Shown: in pieces, positions 24,378 through 32,924 of the stretch
Layout: every line of letters starts with the position of its first letter
Position numbering within the stretch: position 1 is the stretch's first letter
Assembly (NCBI GenBank): GCA_002311635.1
Contig: DBZJ01000245.1
Span: 335 to 48,644, forward strand
DNA length: 48,310 nt
Reading direction: 5' to 3'
Origin: Syntrophaceae bacterium UBA1163
GTDB taxonomy: Bacteria > Desulfobacterota > BSN033 > UBA1163
Notes under the pieces: generated by a model
What the model was told of the DNA's origin: nothing
Database searches by the model: none
The model's input: only the letters and a program-made list of their open reading frames with translations
Program-made: the position numbers and the translations under genes

Positions 24378-24530
24378 TTAAATCCCAATGATCAAATTCC
24401 AAGCTCCAAACAAATTTCAATGACCAAAATTCTAAATAAGGATAGCTCTTGTGTCAATTTCTGTTTTGGTCATTGGGAATTGGGATTTGTTTGACAATTG
24501 GGATTTGGAATTTGGTGCTTGGAATTTTAA
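24378..24530. repeat. AT-rich imperfect inverted repeat between two genes
   Basis: The left arm includes AAATTCCAAGCTCCAAA and CAATGACCAAAA. On the opposite strand the right arm includes AAATTCCAAGCACCAAA and CAATGACCAAAA. The arm words CCAA/CCCAAT recur within each arm. This type of CCAAATTCCAA intergenic repeat is widely dispersed in environmental Desulfobacterota/Nitrospirota-like contigs, as far as I recall. Confidence 0.6.
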
Positions 24531-24533
24531 CGC

Positions 24534-25739
24534 TTAGGCTCCGAATTTCTTCATTTTCAGCCCGTTAGCCAACATCAAGGGAATGACTTCCGTGGCCGGA
24601 AACCTGCTCAGCTGTCCTCTCTGGCAATGTCTTTCCGTAAAGCGCCGGAGGCCGTCGGGCCGGACATATTTTGAAAAGAGAAGGATAGGGTTGGGATGCC
24701 AACTGTGGGACTTCAAGACAGCAGGCGTCGAATGATCTCCCGTGATGACGAGGACATCCGGTTTGAGCTTGAAAATGGAGGGAAGGACCCGGTCTATCTC
24801 TTCAACGGCCTTCACCTTCATCCTAAAATTTCCGTCTTCACCTGCCATATCCGGTTTTTTGAAATGGATATAAAAGAAGTCATAGCGATCAAAATCTTTC
24901 TTCAGGGTCTCTGCTTCCTCATGTAGGGTTTCTCCTGTTTTTAAAACCTCCATGCCGACCAGCCTCGCAAGCCCACGGTACATGGGGTAGGTTGCAATGG
25001 CAGCAGGCCGGAGCTTAAACTTTTCCGACATCGTCGGGATATGCGGAATCTTTGAAAACCCTCTGAGCAGGATCGTGTTGGCCGGATGAAATGACCGGAG
25101 CGCTTCAGTGGCCCGCTTCAAATAAAGGTTGACGATCTCAGCTGTCCTTCGCGCCTCCTGAGAAAGCCCTTCTGTTCCTTTCGCCTTGAGCCCGTCCTTC
25201 TGCGGATCGGCATCGGTCAAATCATCCCTCAGCCCCTCGCCCCGAAACACGAGGACGAACCGATGCTCCTTTCCAGGATAGATAGAAATACGAACTCCTT
25301 CGACCTCTTTGATTTCGTTCCCGAGGAACGCACAAACCTCTCTGTTCTTTTCAGTCGGAATCCTTCCCGCTCTACGATCGACAATGATTCCTTTTTCGTC
25401 AATGGTTGCAAAATTGCCTCTGGCTGCCAAATCGTCCTTCGTCAGGACAACATCGATCCCCAAAGCCTCCATCACCCCTCTTCCGATCTCGTATCGAAAC
25501 GGGTCATAACCGAAGAGCGCCAGATGGGAGGGACCGCTCCCCGGGGTGATTCCATAGGAAATAGGATCGATCAGCCCGCCGACGGCTTTGGGAGTGAGTC
25601 GATCGAGGTTGGGAGTTCGCGCAGCTTCCAATTCTGTTTTCCCCCGGACGGGCAGTCCACCGATCCCGTCCATTACCACCATCACCAGTTTCGACTCCGT
25701 CTGGACCACAAGGGATTGAAGAACCTCTTCCTTTGTCAT
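24534..25739 (-). CDS. apgM: 2,3-bisphosphoglycerate-independent phosphoglycerate mutase, archaeal type
   Basis: The 401-residue enzyme of the alkaline phosphatase superfamily interconverts 3- and 2-phosphoglycerate in glycolysis/gluconeogenesis. Metal ligand Asp is in VVMDGIGG (D24). The phosphoserine is in TPGSGPSHLALFGYDP (about S68). The late metal motif is VITGDHSTP, and GRGVMEALGI and ARGNFATID are typical of the ApgM branch. The length suits the family. It is a monocistronic minus-strand gene, with a further ~150 bp non-coding gap before the nitroreductase gene. Confidence 0.93.
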   Translation of the reverse strand: MTKEEVLQSLVVQTESKLVMVVMDGIGGLPVRGKTELEAARTPNLDRLTPKAVGGLIDPISYGITPGSGPSHLALFGYDPFRYEIGRGVMEALGIDVVLTKDDLAARGNFATIDEKGIIVDRRAGRIPTEKNREVCAFLGNEIKEVEGVRISIYPGKEHRFVLVFRGEGLRDDLTDADPQKDGLKAKGTEGLSQEARRTAEIVNLYLKRATEALRSFHPANTILLRGFSKIPHIPTMSEKFKLRPAAIATYPMYRGLARLVGMEVLKTGETLHEEAETLKKDFDRYDFFYIHFKKPDMAGEDGNFRMKVKAVEEIDRVLPSIFKLKPDVLVITGDHSTPAVLKSHSWHPNPILLFSKYVRPDGLRRFTERHCQRGQLSRFPATEVIPLMLANGLKMKKFGA

Positions 25740-25890
25740 CCCCTCTTTTCCACCTCCATCAAATTGAAAAAAATACTTCTGCAGTTGACGAAAGCCGTAA
25801 ACCTAAATGCCAAAAGTCTTCCTTTCTGGGTCATTTAGCCTTTGGGCTTCCTTTGAACTTTGTCCTTTGGTATTTGACATTGCCTCGTCT

Positions 25891-26436
25891 TTATCCACGA
25901 TATTTTTCCTGAAAAACAAACTCGGAAATTTCTTTCCTCTTCGGCGTCATCCCTTCAGCCGCCGGGTACCCGAGGGGGGTCATGGCCACCACTTCGACGT
26001 TCTGAGGAACTCCCAAAATTTCCTGCGCCTTTTTATGATCGAACGATCCTATAATCACCGTGCCTAAACCCAGAGAATAGGCGGTCAAACAAAGATTCTG
26101 TATGGCAATTCCCGTATCGAACAACAACCAGTCACCTTCTACAGTGAACGTCCGACTTTTATGAAGACCTGAGACGCCCTTCTTTCCACACAGCGCAAGA
26201 ACAACCGGTGCACCGGTCATTGAGGAGAGTGCCGGGTTCATCTTATTAAGTGTCGTTGCCAATTCAGATTTAACCTTCGCATCCTTTACGACAATGACTT
26301 CCCAGCATTGGGTATTGGCCCAGGAAGGAGCCCATCTCACTCCTTCAAATACCTTCTGGAGCACCTCATCAGGAACAGGATCCGGCCTGTATTTCCGTAT
26401 GCTCCTTCTACCTTTTATCACTTCCATTAATTCCAC
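25891..26436 (-). CDS. Nitroreductase-family FMN protein
   Basis: The 181-residue protein of the nitroreductase (NfsA/FRP) superfamily reduces nitro compounds, quinones or flavins with NAD(P)H, using FMN. FMN-binding N-terminal GRRSIRKYRPDPVPDE and the WAPSWANTQCWEVIVV segment are diagnostic; GLGTVIIGSF and TPLGYP close the fold. I chose the GTG at 26436, which has AAAAGGAGGGG about 8 nt upstream. The longer upstream frame (30 more residues) lacks similarity and an RBS. It lies about 240 bp downstream of etfA in the same direction. The substrate is unknown. Confidence 0.88.
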   Translation of the reverse strand: MELMEVIKGRRSIRKYRPDPVPDEVLQKVFEGVRWAPSWANTQCWEVIVVKDAKVKSELATTLNKMNPALSSMTGAPVVLALCGKKGVSGLHKSRTFTVEGDWLLFDTGIAIQNLCLTAYSLGLGTVIIGSFDHKKAQEILGVPQNVEVVAMTPLGYPAAEGMTPKRKEISEFVFQEKYRG

Positions 26437-26678
26437 ACGCGTCCCCTCCTTTTTGTTATTGTTTATCCTATAATTCATTATTTGTAAAGCAAATCCACAA
26501 CTCAAAGAGGAATCCATGTTGCGCAAGGATCATTTACGGACTCTCTGTAAAAATCATTTATAGGCACAGAAGGGTAATAAGGTAGATAGAATGGTAGAAG
26601 ATGGTCAGAAACAGAGGAAGAAGGAGAAAACAACGCGCTTAGCCAGGCTCACACATTTTTATAATGACGTACGCCATC

Positions 26679-27689
26679 TCATTTTTGAAGCTTTTCCCTG
26701 ATCTCCTCAATTAGGCCGGGTAGGATCTCCTTGAAGTCTCCCACTACCCCCAAATCGCACATCTTAAAGATGTCTGCTTCAGGATCACGATTCACTGCAA
26801 TGATAAAATCCGCATTCTGAATACCTACCATGTGGTGCATCTCTCCGGAAATTCCAATTCCAATATAGAGCTTTGGATGAACCGTCCTCCCACTCTGGCC
26901 GATCATCTGGTTCTCTTTCGCCCAACCTTCATCCACTGGAGGCCGTGTTGCTCCAACCATCCCATGCAAAGCGCTTGCTAAGTCCTCCACCGATTGCCAA
27001 TCCTCTCGACTCCCGATCCCCCAACCTCCGGCGATAATGACCTCTGCCTTCTCCAAGGCGTGTTCTTGCCCTGCCTCCCTTTTTACCTCCAAGATTTTAT
27101 AAGTCACATCCTCTGGGTTAAGGTCAACATCCACCGGTACAATCCGTCCTGTGGCTTCCTTTTCTTGCGGCATGTTAAAGACCCCGGGCATGACCGTTGC
27201 CATCTGAGGTTGAGTATGGGGAGAATAAATCCTTGCTAGGACATTTCCGCCCCAGCCTGGGACAACAGCGAGGAGTTTCTTCTCTGGAGATAGCTCAAGC
27301 CCAATGCAATGAGCAGAGAGCCCGGTTCTTAACCTTACGGCCAATCGAGCCCCCAAATCCGAACCCATGGCTGTTGCGCCCAAGAGAAATACTTTGGGAT
27401 CATATTCCCGAATCAATTTTCCGAGGATTTTGGCATAGGATTGACTGCAGTAGGAACGTAACAGGGGGTGATCCGCAACAATGACTTCGTCCGCACCGAA
27501 AGACAAGAGTTGTTCACACAATGCTTTTTCTGAAGCGTGACCGACAAGAACCGAGGCGACCTTCCAGCCTGCTGGATGAGCCAGTTCAAGGGCTTTTCCT
27601 AACAATTCTAGCCCAACGTCAACCAGCTCGCCCTGCCTTTGCTCGGCGAAAACCCAAATCTCGCTCTTCACCCTTTGGTTCACTGCCAT
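26679..27689 (-). CDS. etfA: Electron transfer flavoprotein, alpha subunit
   Basis: The 336-residue subunit carries the FAD that takes electrons from acyl-CoA dehydrogenases and passes them to an ETF oxidoreductase. The C-terminal FAD domain shows IIAGGWGIGSREDW, GATRPPVDEGW, QSGRTVHPKLYIGIGISG and IIAVNRDPEADIF. The N-terminal domain includes LLGATAMGSDLGARLAVRL. It starts 3 bp after the etfB stop. The acd-etfB-etfA order points to a dedicated dehydrogenase-ETF module. There is no extra ferredoxin domain, so bifurcation is not indicated by this subunit alone. Confidence 0.94.
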   Translation of the reverse strand: MAVNQRVKSEIWVFAEQRQGELVDVGLELLGKALELAHPAGWKVASVLVGHASEKALCEQLLSFGADEVIVADHPLLRSYCSQSYAKILGKLIREYDPKVFLLGATAMGSDLGARLAVRLRTGLSAHCIGLELSPEKKLLAVVPGWGGNVLARIYSPHTQPQMATVMPGVFNMPQEKEATGRIVPVDVDLNPEDVTYKILEVKREAGQEHALEKAEVIIAGGWGIGSREDWQSVEDLASALHGMVGATRPPVDEGWAKENQMIGQSGRTVHPKLYIGIGISGEMHHMVGIQNADFIIAVNRDPEADIFKMCDLGVVGDFKEILPGLIEEIREKLQK

Positions 27690-27692
27690 TGC

Positions 27693-28493
27693 CTAACAAT
27701 ATCCCATGCGATGAAGGCGGTCTGCCAAGGTCTTTGTCATTTCAGAAGGGTCGCCCTGAAGAATCTCCCCTTTTCTCTTCGCCTCGCGGATGAATAGATC
27801 GGCCATTTGACTTGGAGAACCCTTTAACCCTACCCACGGCTCGCTCAAAGAGAGATCTTTAGAAGACCAGACTCGAATTTCTTTTTTTTCTCCCTCCAGG
27901 ATGTTCATTAAGGTAATATACCTGGGTTCGTTAATCTCTTTGGCAACGGAAAGAACCAGTGGGGCCTTCATCTCAACAAGCATAGAACCATGCTCGATTC
28001 GTGACCGAACATGGAATACGCCACTCTTTTGGACTTCGATCGCACTCACATGCATCAGGTTGGGAATACCCAAGAACTCGGCAATTTGAGCGCTGACCAG
28101 GCTCGTGCTGCCGTCCAGCGTCTGATCCCCACAAAGAATCAAATCATAACGGGCCAATTTTCTTATGGCCGTCCCCATGATGTAAGAAGTAGCCAGGGCA
28201 TCCGAACCGGCAAAGGCCAAATCCGTCAAGAAGATTGAAAGGTCAGCCCCCATCGCCAATCCCTCGCGTAATACGGGCATCGCAGAAGGTGGCGCCATAC
28301 TCAGGGTGATCACTTCTCCACCTTCCTTTTCTCTCAGTTGCAATGCCGCTTCAAGCGCCTTTCTGTCCAAGGGGTTAACGATGCTCGGAATTCCCCCCCG
28401 TATGAGGGTCCCGGTCTTGGGATCCAAAGCCAGGCGACTCCAGTGCTTGGGATCCGGAACGGGTTTTAAACAGACAATGATTCGCATCCTCAC
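27693..28493 (-). CDS. etfB: Electron transfer flavoprotein, beta subunit
   Basis: The 266-residue beta subunit pairs with EtfA. N-terminal IIVCLKPVPDPKHWSRL and INPLDRKALEAAL-like segment (here VNPLDRKALEAAL) are typical, as are the CGDQTLDGSTSLVSAQIAEF loop and LGIPNL. The protein lies between the acyl-CoA dehydrogenase and etfA. Whether it binds a second FAD (bifurcating type) or AMP cannot be settled by eye. The ATG at 28493 has AAGAGGTGAGG upstream. Confidence 0.94.
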   Translation of the reverse strand: MRMRIIVCLKPVPDPKHWSRLALDPKTGTLIRGGIPSIVNPLDRKALEAALQLREKEGGEVITLSMAPPSAMPVLREGLAMGADLSIFLTDLAFAGSDALATSYIMGTAIRKLARYDLILCGDQTLDGSTSLVSAQIAEFLGIPNLMHVSAIEVQKSGVFHVRSRIEHGSMLVEMKAPLVLSVAKEINEPRYITLMNILEGEKKEIRVWSSKDLSLSEPWVGLKGSPSQMADLFIREAKRKGEILQGDPSEMTKTLADRLHRMGYC

Positions 28494-28526
28494 CTCTTTT
28501 ACCCTGTGAGAAATAATGCTCCGCTC

Positions 28527-28542
28527 GAATTTCTAACGGGGG
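28527..28542. repeat. Single copy of the CCCCGTTAGAAATT word
   Basis: On the plus strand it reads GAATTTCTAACGGGGG and directly abuts the stop of the acyl-CoA dehydrogenase gene, as the copy near 23390 abuts the radical SAM stop. Confidence 0.55.
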
Positions 28543-29685
28543 TTACTTGAACATATTCAAGGCGTGTCGAGCCATCACAAGTTTGGCAATCTCTCCAGTT
28601 CCTCCAGCCGGAATCGTCACTAACGCATCTCTCAGCAGTCTTTGAACCGGATACTCTTTCATGACACCATAAGAGCCATGAATCTCGATCGCTTTTCGGG
28701 CCGATCGCGCAGCCGCTTCACACGCAAATTGCTTCGCAAGGGCTGACTCCGTATCACACCGTATGTTGTTATCTCGCATCCAGCCGACCCGGTAAACCAA
28801 AAGTCGGGAAATTTCAAGATCCGCATAGATGTCGGCAATGTGCCATTGAATCGCCTGTAAGGTATTGATCGGTTTTCCATAAAGGGACCGCTCGTTAGCA
28901 AACTTAACCGCCTGCTCTAATACCGCATTTAGAATTCCAAGGGCCACACTTGCCATTCCCGGGCGCCCTGCTTCAACGATATCCTGGATGGCAATATTCA
29001 TTCCTTCCCCTTCATGGCCCAAAAGATTAGCCTTCGGGACCGGGCAGTTCTGGAAAACGAGCTCACCGGTATTGGCTCCACGGAGCCCAACCTTATTCTC
29101 TTTCCTCCCCGGCTTGGCTCCCGGGAAATTCTTTTCAACAATAAAAGCCGATAGGCCCCTGCCCCCTTCTCCCGTGCGCGCGACAACCACCCAAAAATCT
29201 GAGAAATGGGAGTTTGTGATGAAACATTTCCTGCCATTAAGAATATAAACGTCTCCTTCCAATTTGGCGGATGTTTTTATTCCCGCGACATCTGAACCTC
29301 CTGAAGGATCGGTCACTGCCATGACCCCCATCGTTTCACCTTTGGCCAGAGGTGGCAAGTATTTCTTCTTCTGTTCTTCGTTGCCAAATTTGGTTAAGGC
29401 GTAGGTGGCCATATGATGGACCTGCAAGGCCATGGGGATCGCGGGACAGACGCGCCCCATTTCTTCTAAAATGATAATCCGGGCAAGATTTCCCATTCCG
29501 GTTCCCCCATACTCTTGGGGAGTAATGACACCAAGAATCCCCACATCTCCCATTTTCTTTAGAAGCTCAACAGGAAACTCTCCTGTTTCTTCCATGGCCT
29601 CCATGCGAGGAGGGATCTCTTTTTCCGCAAATTCGCGCATGCTCTTCCGGAGCAATTCCTCCCTTTCCGATAACTTGAAATCCAT
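28543..29685 (-). CDS. Acyl-CoA dehydrogenase with an altered catalytic-Glu motif
   Basis: The 380-residue protein has the full acyl-CoA dehydrogenase fold. AVTDPSGGSD is in the middle domain, KCFITNSHFSDF follows, and IEIHGSYGVMKEYPVQRLLRD is in the C-terminal domain. The canonical EGT motif that supplies the catalytic base is AGGTGEI here, with Gly361 replacing Glu, and the alternative base position of isovaleryl-CoA dehydrogenase also lacks Glu (VEAGRPG). It either uses another base or has an unusual reaction. It is cotranscribed with etfB and etfA, which fits a real dehydrogenase/reductase role. The start follows GGAGAAAAACG. Confidence 0.88.
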   Translation of the reverse strand: MDFKLSEREELLRKSMREFAEKEIPPRMEAMEETGEFPVELLKKMGDVGILGVITPQEYGGTGMGNLARIIILEEMGRVCPAIPMALQVHHMATYALTKFGNEEQKKKYLPPLAKGETMGVMAVTDPSGGSDVAGIKTSAKLEGDVYILNGRKCFITNSHFSDFWVVVARTGEGGRGLSAFIVEKNFPGAKPGRKENKVGLRGANTGELVFQNCPVPKANLLGHEGEGMNIAIQDIVEAGRPGMASVALGILNAVLEQAVKFANERSLYGKPINTLQAIQWHIADIYADLEISRLLVYRVGWMRDNNIRCDTESALAKQFACEAAARSARKAIEIHGSYGVMKEYPVQRLLRDALVTIPAGGTGEIAKLVMARHALNMFK

Positions 29686-29737
29686 CGTTTTTCTCCTTTC
29701 GCTCTTCTTTAATTTTTCCTAAAATCATACCGCTAAT

Positions 29738-29898
29738 TTAGTACCTAAAGAACGGTTTGCTCCTGTTGAGGCAGGAATTCTGGGCTTCACTTAAAACGGC
29801 TGCAAAGATCTTATCGTTGCTCTTGAAATAGTTACACACACCACCCTTGGATGTATTGCCGGTCTCTTCGCTACTGCACTTTAATCGGTTCGGCTCAT
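29738..29898 (-). pseudogene. TetR-type helix-turn-helix relic
   Basis: An uninterrupted minus-strand frame without a proper start reads (in part) TGNTSKGGVCNYFKSNDKIF and then AAVLSEAQNS, ending at TAA. This matches the recognition helix and following turn of TetR regulators (usually SKGGxYxYF). The rest of the domain and the ligand domain are missing. It lies directly upstream of the acd-etf operon, where a local regulator would be expected. Confidence 0.6.
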
Positions 29899-30012
29899 GA
29901 TGTCAACGACTTTCCCCGAATCTTTCCCAATTTATGGGAAATCTGTTGGCGGCAGGTCCCTGCAACGGTCCCCGCGACGGCTGGTGGGATCTGATCCATC
30001 GTAGCGGATTGT

Positions 30013-30387
30013 CTATTCTTTAGTATACGTGTGATGAAGGCCGTGGTCTTTTTCGGAAACCAGGGCACGCTCCATCTCGTCTGTTAATGCCGCACCGTGA
30101 CGGTACTGGAAGGGCCACATACTCTTAGGGTCGAAAAAGGCGACACGGTCGCCGTCGTGCAGGATATGGCTTAGATCGGGTTGGAGCCCGGGCATGGCAC
30201 TCAGCTGCCCGTTGATGAAAGTGATTCCCCGTTGCTGCGTGGGCATTTTCAAGCGGGAGAGAAGATTGGCTACAGTGCTTGTTTCAGGAAGGCGGATCCG
30301 TAAGTTGGCAAAACTGCCGTTCCCTTTCGCGCCTCCGAAGCGCGACAGCGTGCCGTACAGCCATACATCCACAACAATGCTAGCCAC
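30013..30387 (-). CDS. MoaD/ThiS-fold protein without C-terminal Gly-Gly
   Basis: The 124-residue protein has a beta-grasp N-terminal domain: VVDVWLYGTLSRFGG at the start, then LPETSTVANLLSRL and INGQLSAMPGLQPDLSHILHDGDRVAFF. In ThiS/MoaD the fold would end in Gly-Gly; here it continues about 35 residues into a non-conserved tail rich in His (YRHGA, KDHGLHHTY). It may bind rather than transfer sulfur. The start is GTG, 1 bp after the stop of the upstream MoaD gene, with GGAGGAGG in the overlap region. Both probably serve the aldehyde oxidoreductase upstream. Confidence 0.72.
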   Translation of the reverse strand: MASIVVDVWLYGTLSRFGGAKGNGSFANLRIRLPETSTVANLLSRLKMPTQQRGITFINGQLSAMPGLQPDLSHILHDGDRVAFFDPKSMWPFQYRHGAALTDEMERALVSEKDHGLHHTYTKE

Positions 30388-30388
30388 C

Positions 30389-30628
30389 CTATCCTCCTCC
30401 GATCAACGGAAAAATGCCTACCTCATCGCCGGGCTCCAGAGGCCAATCAATAGGACGGGCGCGCCCCTTGACAAAAAACACCTTCACTTCTTCCTTGGGC
30501 AATTTCAGGCGATCCACCAGATCAACGATCGTAGCGTTTTCGGGCAGGTCGATTTCAAAAGGAACCCCTGCTGCTGCCTTGCCGTAATATCGGCTCAACG
30601 AGGCATAAAGTTTTACTCGGACTTGCAT
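30389..30628 (-). CDS. MoaD/ThiS-family sulfur carrier
   Basis: The 79-residue beta-grasp protein reads VRVKLYASLSRYYG, then LPENATIVDLVDRLKLP and WPLEPGDEVGIFPLIGGG. The terminal Gly-Gly-Gly would be adenylated and thiocarboxylated, the step that provides sulfur for the pterin dithiolene of molybdenum or tungsten cofactor. Genes of this type are commonly found beside aldehyde:ferredoxin oxidoreductases, as here (AOR ends 413 bp upstream). The ATG at 30628 has only a weak Shine-Dalgarno. Confidence 0.86.
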   Translation of the reverse strand: MQVRVKLYASLSRYYGKAAAGVPFEIDLPENATIVDLVDRLKLPKEEVKVFFVKGRARPIDWPLEPGDEVGIFPLIGGG

Positions 30629-31041
30629 CGCTGCCTCACGGATACTGAACGATGTCCTGCGTCCATAAACAATAGGCGCAGGAAGGCCGGGGTACCCAGG
30701 TAAGAGCTCATCTACCCATAGCGGTGGTTTGGCAGGGGTGCTGAGAAAGCTTTATACCTGCCTGCGCGTGGCCGCTTCGGCGAAGGCAGGGCAGATACTT
30801 CCTAAACGCGATCTGCCTGGGATGAAAGTTCTTGTGAGGCCCCTTGCTCGGGATGACGATATGGCCCGTAAAATCTTAATGATCCGCTTGATAAAGCTTT
30901 GGAAGCATCCCTGCCGAACCATTGCTGTCGGGAATTAACCTTTCGAACCCGCACCTTCGTGCGGGGGGGAGTGAACTACTTCAAGGGCAGCTAAAAACCG
31001 GGTAGGGCGGAAACCGCCCTGCCCGGCTGAAACGCCCTCCT
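30629..31041. other. Non-coding gap between AOR and the MoaD genes
   Basis: No convincing gene is visible. It holds the AOR terminator (30993-31026) and a second GC-rich hairpin, CCGCACCTTCGTGCGG (near 30951-30966). The remaining sequence shows no recognised family. Confidence 0.5.
30993..31026 (-). terminator. Rho-independent terminator after the AOR gene
   Basis: A 13-bp stem, CCGGGTAGGGCGG with CCGCCCTGCCCGG (one G-T pair), has an AAA loop at 30998-31026. On the minus strand it is followed by TTTTT. It lies 15 bp past the AOR stop. Confidence 0.85.
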
Positions 31042-32805
31042 CTACAACTCACCGTAGACAGAATCCAGCACACTATCAGGCACATCAAAGACTTGGTTGT
31101 GGGGCGGGAGGGGCTCAAACTTCATGAACTCGGGCACGCGGTCGCGTTCCTTGCCGATCCCAGCCGCCTCGTTGAAGGCACGCTCCTTACGCAAGATTTC
31201 TGAGCCGATCTTGACGACGTCGTCCGGCTCCCAGTGGGTGCCGAGGACACCGTTACATTCCTGGACCATTCCCTCGTAGCCGCTGGGAATGTCGAGAATG
31301 GCAAAGGCGATGAACAGACAGTGGCCGGAAGAATCGATAAACGCAGTCGTTGCCTGGAACGCCCGGCTGAGGGCAGCCTTGCCTTCGGGGCTAAGAGGAT
31401 CCACCTTTCCACCGACGCTCATGATTTCGGGGGCGATCGTGTAGCCCGCAGTATGATCGGCGCCCATCGTAGTCGTCGCATAGGTGATACCAATCCCCTT
31501 GACTGCACGCGGCTCATAAGCGGGCATGCTCTGCCCTTTCACGGTGGGAACATGCGATAGGCCATAGGCTTTGCCTGTAAACTCTGTACCGCCGCCGAGA
31601 ATTCGGCCCAGCGGGGTCCCCTTTCCCATTTCTTTGACCAGCCTAATGGCTTTCTTGCTGTCGCCGAACGGAATCACGCCAGCGTCCATGGCCACGGCCA
31701 GGGTAGTTCCGGTCTCAATCGTATCCAGGCCATAGGCATTGCATAATCGGACCATTTCGGCAATATCGTCCAGGTTATCAATGCCACAATCAGCACCCAG
31801 GGCCCAATCGGACTCATACTCCACGCAGGAAGTATGCTCACTGCCATCGGGCTTGTACCAGGTGTTGGAGCACTGGATGATGCATCCGGGGCTACAGGCA
31901 TGATTATATAGCTCCTTACCTAAACGCTTCTTGTTCCCCTCAAAAATAGCCTCGCCGGCAATCTTGGCAGCCCCTTCAAATCGGCCAGTGGAGAAGTTGC
32001 GCGTGGGCAGTCCGCCGGCCTCGTTCAGAATATTGATCAAGACCGCTGTGCCATAGGTGTTCAGGCCGCCTTTGGGTTTAGTCACATCATGGGTAAGCAA
32101 GGCATCGGCCAGCTTCTTGGCACCCTGGTCAAACACTGTCTTATCAATGATACTTACTTTGGGGGCGCCTTGGCTGTCCAGCACAATAAACTTCAGCCCC
32201 TTGCTTGCCATGACTGCACCTAAGCCACCCCTTCCAGAATAACGACTCGGACGCTTGGCGAGGTCATTAAAGACAATACCTGAGTTAGCGTAGCCGTATT
32301 CCGCGGCCACACCGAAGCCGGCAATGGCAACACTCTTCCCGAAACGCTTAAACACTTTTGGGTAGACCTCATACAGGTCTTGACCCTTGTACCTGTCGGC
32401 AGGGAAGAATTCGACTTTAGGCTTACCTGCCCCTGCGTCCCACGTCAGGTAGGCCGTCCAGTACTTGCCCTTTTCCTTCGGTTGACCCTCCACGACCAGA
32501 GCTTTGATCTGCATCCAGGCAAGATATTGCGGCCATGGTGAGCCGGCGTTGGATTCCTTGATGCCCCCTGTGAGCGGGGACTTGGCGCCCACAGAGATTC
32601 GGGCCGACGTGGGAGCCGCTGTGCCCGTTACGATTCCAGGCGCAAAAACGAGCTTGTTGTTAGGACCGAGGGCATGACACAGAGGGGGAACCTCGTCATG
32701 AACAATAGTGGACGTCATTCCCCGGCCGCCAAGGTTCTTGTAAGCTTCAGGGACTTCCTCCAGACGATAAGTCCGGTCACTCATGTTTAGCCTCAAGATC
32801 CACAT
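31042..32805 (-). CDS. Aldehyde:ferredoxin oxidoreductase (tungsten-dependent family)
   Basis: Predicted cytoplasmic oxidation of aldehydes to acids (or the reverse) with ferredoxin, using a tungstopterin cofactor and a [4Fe-4S] cluster. It has 587 residues. N-terminal LGGRGMTSTIVHDEVPP, SGRGGLGAVMASKGLK, a Cys cluster C304, C308, C312 in NHACSPGCIIQCSN and the C-terminal GTHWEPDDV are AOR features. The spacing CxxxCxxxC differs from the CxxCxxxC of archaeal AOR. It is not close to BamB of class II benzoyl-CoA reductase as I remember that protein. The ATG at 32805 has AAAGGAGG upstream, and the longer frame lies within the promoter. Two MoaD-like genes follow. Confidence 0.92.
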   Translation of the reverse strand: MWILRLNMSDRTYRLEEVPEAYKNLGGRGMTSTIVHDEVPPLCHALGPNNKLVFAPGIVTGTAAPTSARISVGAKSPLTGGIKESNAGSPWPQYLAWMQIKALVVEGQPKEKGKYWTAYLTWDAGAGKPKVEFFPADRYKGQDLYEVYPKVFKRFGKSVAIAGFGVAAEYGYANSGIVFNDLAKRPSRYSGRGGLGAVMASKGLKFIVLDSQGAPKVSIIDKTVFDQGAKKLADALLTHDVTKPKGGLNTYGTAVLINILNEAGGLPTRNFSTGRFEGAAKIAGEAIFEGNKKRLGKELYNHACSPGCIIQCSNTWYKPDGSEHTSCVEYESDWALGADCGIDNLDDIAEMVRLCNAYGLDTIETGTTLAVAMDAGVIPFGDSKKAIRLVKEMGKGTPLGRILGGGTEFTGKAYGLSHVPTVKGQSMPAYEPRAVKGIGITYATTTMGADHTAGYTIAPEIMSVGGKVDPLSPEGKAALSRAFQATTAFIDSSGHCLFIAFAILDIPSGYEGMVQECNGVLGTHWEPDDVVKIGSEILRKERAFNEAAGIGKERDRVPEFMKFEPLPPHNQVFDVPDSVLDSVYGEL

Positions 32806-32896
32806 AATTTTTCCTCCTTTCTTAAGAAATGGACCTGGATCATCCGATCCGATCCAAAAATGGAAGGTGAAAAAGGTAGGGCCCGAACCCACCCCC

Positions 32897-32924
32897 ATTA
32901 TAGTTGAAAGGATTTTTTTAGCAA
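32897..32924 (-). promoter_or_regulatory. Promoter of the AOR gene
   Basis: On the minus strand TTGCTA (32919-32924) and TATAAT (32897-32902), separated by 16 nt. The leader between it and the ATG is about 90 nt and contains three overlapping GGATC words (near 32841-32856). Confidence 0.6.

Noticed and set aside
31042..32805. BamB, the active-site subunit of class II benzoyl-CoA reductase
   Set aside because: The N-terminal and Cys-region motifs fit ordinary AOR better than BamB as I know it, and no bamC-I genes are adjacent.
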